DNA from: JAAYZB01 sp035379945
Lineage (GTDB): Bacteria > Bacillota_I > Bacilli_A > Izemoplasmatales > Hujiaoplasmataceae
DNA: 64,000 nt
Assembly: GCA_035379945.1 (NCBI GenBank)
Contig: DAOSWG010000001.1
Location: forward strand, 62,001 to 126,000
Reading direction: 5' to 3'
Below the pieces are notes generated by a model. The model saw only the letters and a list, made by a program, of their open reading frames with translations, did not search any database and was not told the DNA's origin. The position numbers were made by a program, and so were the translations under genes. Shown here piece after piece: positions 62,421 through 64,000 of this stretch; the stretch's first letter is position 1; each line of letters opens with the position of its first letter.

Positions 62421-62990
62421 TTAAAATGTCTCGAAAATAAGTTTGCGGTTTTTGATGAAATAATCCACTCCGGAAATCACCGTCATTAGAATGGCGATGC
62501 CCATGATAACCCATCCGGTGATGTTAGCCCATAAAAGATCGTATGGCATCATGAACAGATACCAGGTGATTGCGGCCATGGTCGATGCGGTTTTGAATTT
62601 TCCCAGTTGCGATGCGGCGATTATTTTTCCGTTTCCGACGGCTACGAGTCTTATCGACGTGACTATCAGTTCACGGGCAAGAACGATGACAGGTACCCAG
62701 AAGGGCAACCACATATTCGGAACAATTCGATAATTGTCCGCCAGAACGATCAGGGCGGACAAGACCAAAAGCTTATCGGCAAGCGGATCCATAAACTTAC
62801 CGAATGTCGTGACCATATTGCGTTTTCTGGCGATTTTTCCGTCGAAATAATCTGTGATTGAAGCCAGGACAAACAGTATTCCCATAATCCAGTATGTCAT
62901 GTTTCCAAGTGTGCCTTTAAGCAGATAAACGACAATCAAGAGCGGCACCATTATCATCCTTACAATCGTCAAGCGGTTCGGTAGATTCAT
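62421..62990 (-). CDS. pgsA: CDP-diacylglycerol-glycerol-3-phosphate 3-phosphatidyltransferase
   Basis: Makes phosphatidylglycerophosphate, precursor of phosphatidylglycerol. The CDP-alcohol phosphotransferase motif D-G-x2-A-R-x8-G-x3-D-x3-D is complete from DYFDGKIARKRN to MDPLADK. About five membrane segments; 189 residues. ATG 62990 is preferred to GTG 62999, which lies inside the ribosome site. Confidence 0.95.
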   Translation of the reverse strand: MNLPNRLTIVRMIMVPLLIVVYLLKGTLGNMTYWIMGILFVLASITDYFDGKIARKRNMVTTFGKFMDPLADKLLVLSALIVLADNYRIVPNMWLPFWVPVIVLARELIVTSIRLVAVGNGKIIAASQLGKFKTASTMAAITWYLFMMPYDLLWANITGWVIMGIAILMTVISGVDYFIKNRKLIFETF

Positions 62991-63009
62991 TTTGAACACC
63001 TCATATATA

Positions 63010-63015
63010 ATTATA
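63010..63015 (-). promoter_or_regulatory. Extended -10 promoter of pgsA
   Basis: On the minus strand TGA-TATAAT lies about 20 bases before the pgsA start. Confidence 0.5.
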
Positions 63016-63059
63016 TCATATATGGCCTGGAATACGCCACGAAAAACGATTTTTTCCTA

Positions 63060-63085
63060 AGAAAAAAGCGGTCGTTAAACCGCTT
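63060..63085 (-). terminator. Terminator of yebC
   Basis: AAGCGGT and ACCGCTT pair around six bases and are followed by TTTTC on the minus strand. Confidence 0.8.
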
Positions 63086-63095
63086 ATGTCCGGTA

Positions 63096-63824
63096 TTATT
63101 CCTCTTCGGGGATATTGACGTTGTGATAGATCTCCTGAACATCGTCGAGATCATTTGTCATATTAAGAAAACGTTGGAATTTACCTAGGTCTTCTGGGGT
63201 AAGAGTGATACTCTCCAAGGGAATGTAAGTGACCGTGTCTTCCAGATAATTCAGCTCTTTTTTGCTGGCATCCAAAGCGTCCTTGATCGCGTCTAAATCC
63301 GCGGGAGCGCCGGTGATCATGACAATTCCGTCTTCTTCGGCGATATCGGCGATATCGATTCCCGCTTCCAGTATCGCTTCCAAAGCTTCTTCTTCGGATA
63401 TGCCTTCCACACTGATTAGGGACGAATAGGTGTAAAGATAAGTAACGCTTCCAGAAACTCCGAGTTTACCACCGGTCTTGGTGAAGCAACTTCTAACTTC
63501 ACCGAATGTCCGGTTGACATTGTCAGTCAGACACTCGACGATGACCGTCGCTCCCCCGGGACCGAAGCCCTCGTATCTGGCGGGAGTATAATCTTCTCCG
63601 GCTCCGCCTTTGGCCTTGTCGATATTCCTTTTGATGACATCTCCGGGAACCTGGTTCTGTTTCGCTCTTTCGATTGTTCTTTTCAGTACGAGGTTGCCGT
63701 CGGGATCGGTTCCGCCGGTCTTGGCGGCCATGTATATTTCTTTACCGAATTTCGAGTATAATTTGCTTTTCATCATGCTTGTTTTTTCCATTGCTGCTTT
63801 TCTTACTTCATGGGCTCTTCCCAT
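63096..63824 (-). CDS. yebC: YebC/PmpR-family regulator
   Basis: A 242-residue protein with the family phrase GRAHEVRKAAMEKTSMMKSK and NVVIECLTDN-type core (VIVECLTDNVNRT). YebC proteins act as DNA-binding regulators or as translation activators that relieve stalls at proline-rich sequences; which applies here is unknown. It follows the cvfB-like gene by 18 bases. Confidence 0.93.
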   Translation of the reverse strand: MGRAHEVRKAAMEKTSMMKSKLYSKFGKEIYMAAKTGGTDPDGNLVLKRTIERAKQNQVPGDVIKRNIDKAKGGAGEDYTPARYEGFGPGGATVIVECLTDNVNRTFGEVRSCFTKTGGKLGVSGSVTYLYTYSSLISVEGISEEEALEAILEAGIDIADIAEEDGIVMITGAPADLDAIKDALDASKKELNYLEDTVTYIPLESITLTPEDLGKFQRFLNMTNDLDDVQEIYHNVNIPEEE

Positions 63825-63842
63825 AATTTCACCACCATTGTT

Positions 63843-64000
63843 TTATTTTTTGCTTTTGCAAGCCATCTCCGTATGATCGGGATACAATACTATCCTACCC
63901 TCGCGGTAAAGATGTCCGATCGCACGTTTGAATGCCGATTTGCTCATTCCGAAAGCCGATTCTATCTCTCCCGGAAGACTTTTATCGCTGTATCTCATAT
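63843..64000 (-). CDS. CvfB-like S1/winged-helix protein, 5' part outside window
   Basis: Only the last 52 residues are visible. They read YSDKSLPGEIESAFGMSKSA and then FKRAIGHLYREGRIVLYPD, the winged-helix end of the CvfB/YitL family, an S1-domain RNA-binding protein. The frame runs open to the window edge. It leads into yebC. Confidence 0.7.
   Translation of the reverse strand, partial: MRYSDKSLPGEIESAFGMSKSAFKRAIGHLYREGRIVLYPDHTEMACKSKK

Noticed and set aside
1..64000. Mobile elements, CRISPR arrays, tRNA or rRNA genes
   Set aside because: No transposase, integrase, direct-repeat array, phage gene or tRNA-like cloverleaf was found in the intergenic gaps, which are all short.

Overview
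The window is a gene-dense chromosomal segment of a bacterium related to Bacilli or Mollicutes. Most genes lie on the minus strand. Several blocks keep the Bacillus subtilis order: pgsA-recA-rny-ymdB-miaB-mutS-mutL-miaA, rluB-cmk-rpsA-der-hup, infC-rpmI-rplT, nusB-xseA-xseB-dxs-recN, nadD with nadE, and rdgB with a YsnB-type phosphoesterase. The sporulation and accessory genes that sit among them in Bacillus (spoVS, cotE, ymcA, cinA, hfq, ispA, tlyA, argR) are absent. DNA is moderately AT-rich, Shine-Dalgarno sites are strong (AGGAGG type), TGA is used as a stop, and promoters are sigma-A-like, often with an extended -10 (TGnTATAAT). My inference is a reduced, non-sporulating lineage near Acholeplasmatales/Izemoplasmatales or a similar reduced Bacilli group; the assignment is not proven.

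Layout. 1-2.2 kb: glycogen synthesis (glgA-glgC). 2.3-4.9 kb: a TGS-type nucleoside kinase and a divergent YwaF-like membrane protein. 5-6.4 kb: an ECF sigma factor with an RsgI-like transmembrane anti-sigma factor. 6.5-9.2 kb: a four-gene group of little-known genes, including a radical-SAM-like protein without its cluster cysteines. 9.3-10.7 kb: infC-rpmI-rplT behind an attenuator-type leader. 10.7-15.2 kb: glmS-glmM-glmU (UDP-GlcNAc). 15.3-18.2 kb: an accessory operon of two exported proteins plus an ABC ATPase and permease, preceded by a terminator hairpin that contains the first gene's ribosome binding site. 18.2-22.6 kb: patatin, mnmA, nadE, nadD. 22.7-30 kb: peptidases, RNA-modification enzymes, a DEAD-box helicase, ispH and small membrane proteins. 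30-35.5 kb: recN-dxs-xseB-xseA-nusB. 35.5-41.3 kb: GH13 glucosidase, a 973-residue TPR protein with degenerate GGDEF-like and EAL-like regions, phosphoesterase, rdgB. 41.4-50.5 kb: K+ channel regulator, CPBP protease, hup, der, rpsA, cmk, rluB, CorC-like protein, efp, rhodanese-like protein. 50.5-64 kb: the miaA-mutL-mutS ... pgsA block, yebC and the end of a cvfB-like gene.

Most of the window is housekeeping: translation and tRNA modification, recombination and mismatch repair, RNA turnover, cofactor (NAD, isoprenoid) and cell-envelope precursor synthesis. The least-explained parts are the exported-protein/ABC operon (15.3-18.2 kb), the sigma/anti-sigma pair, the cysteine-less radical-SAM-like gene and the degenerate GGDEF/EAL protein. 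No rRNA, tRNA, CRISPR array, insertion sequence, phage gene or replication origin was seen, and no gene-free stretch exceeds 300 bases.
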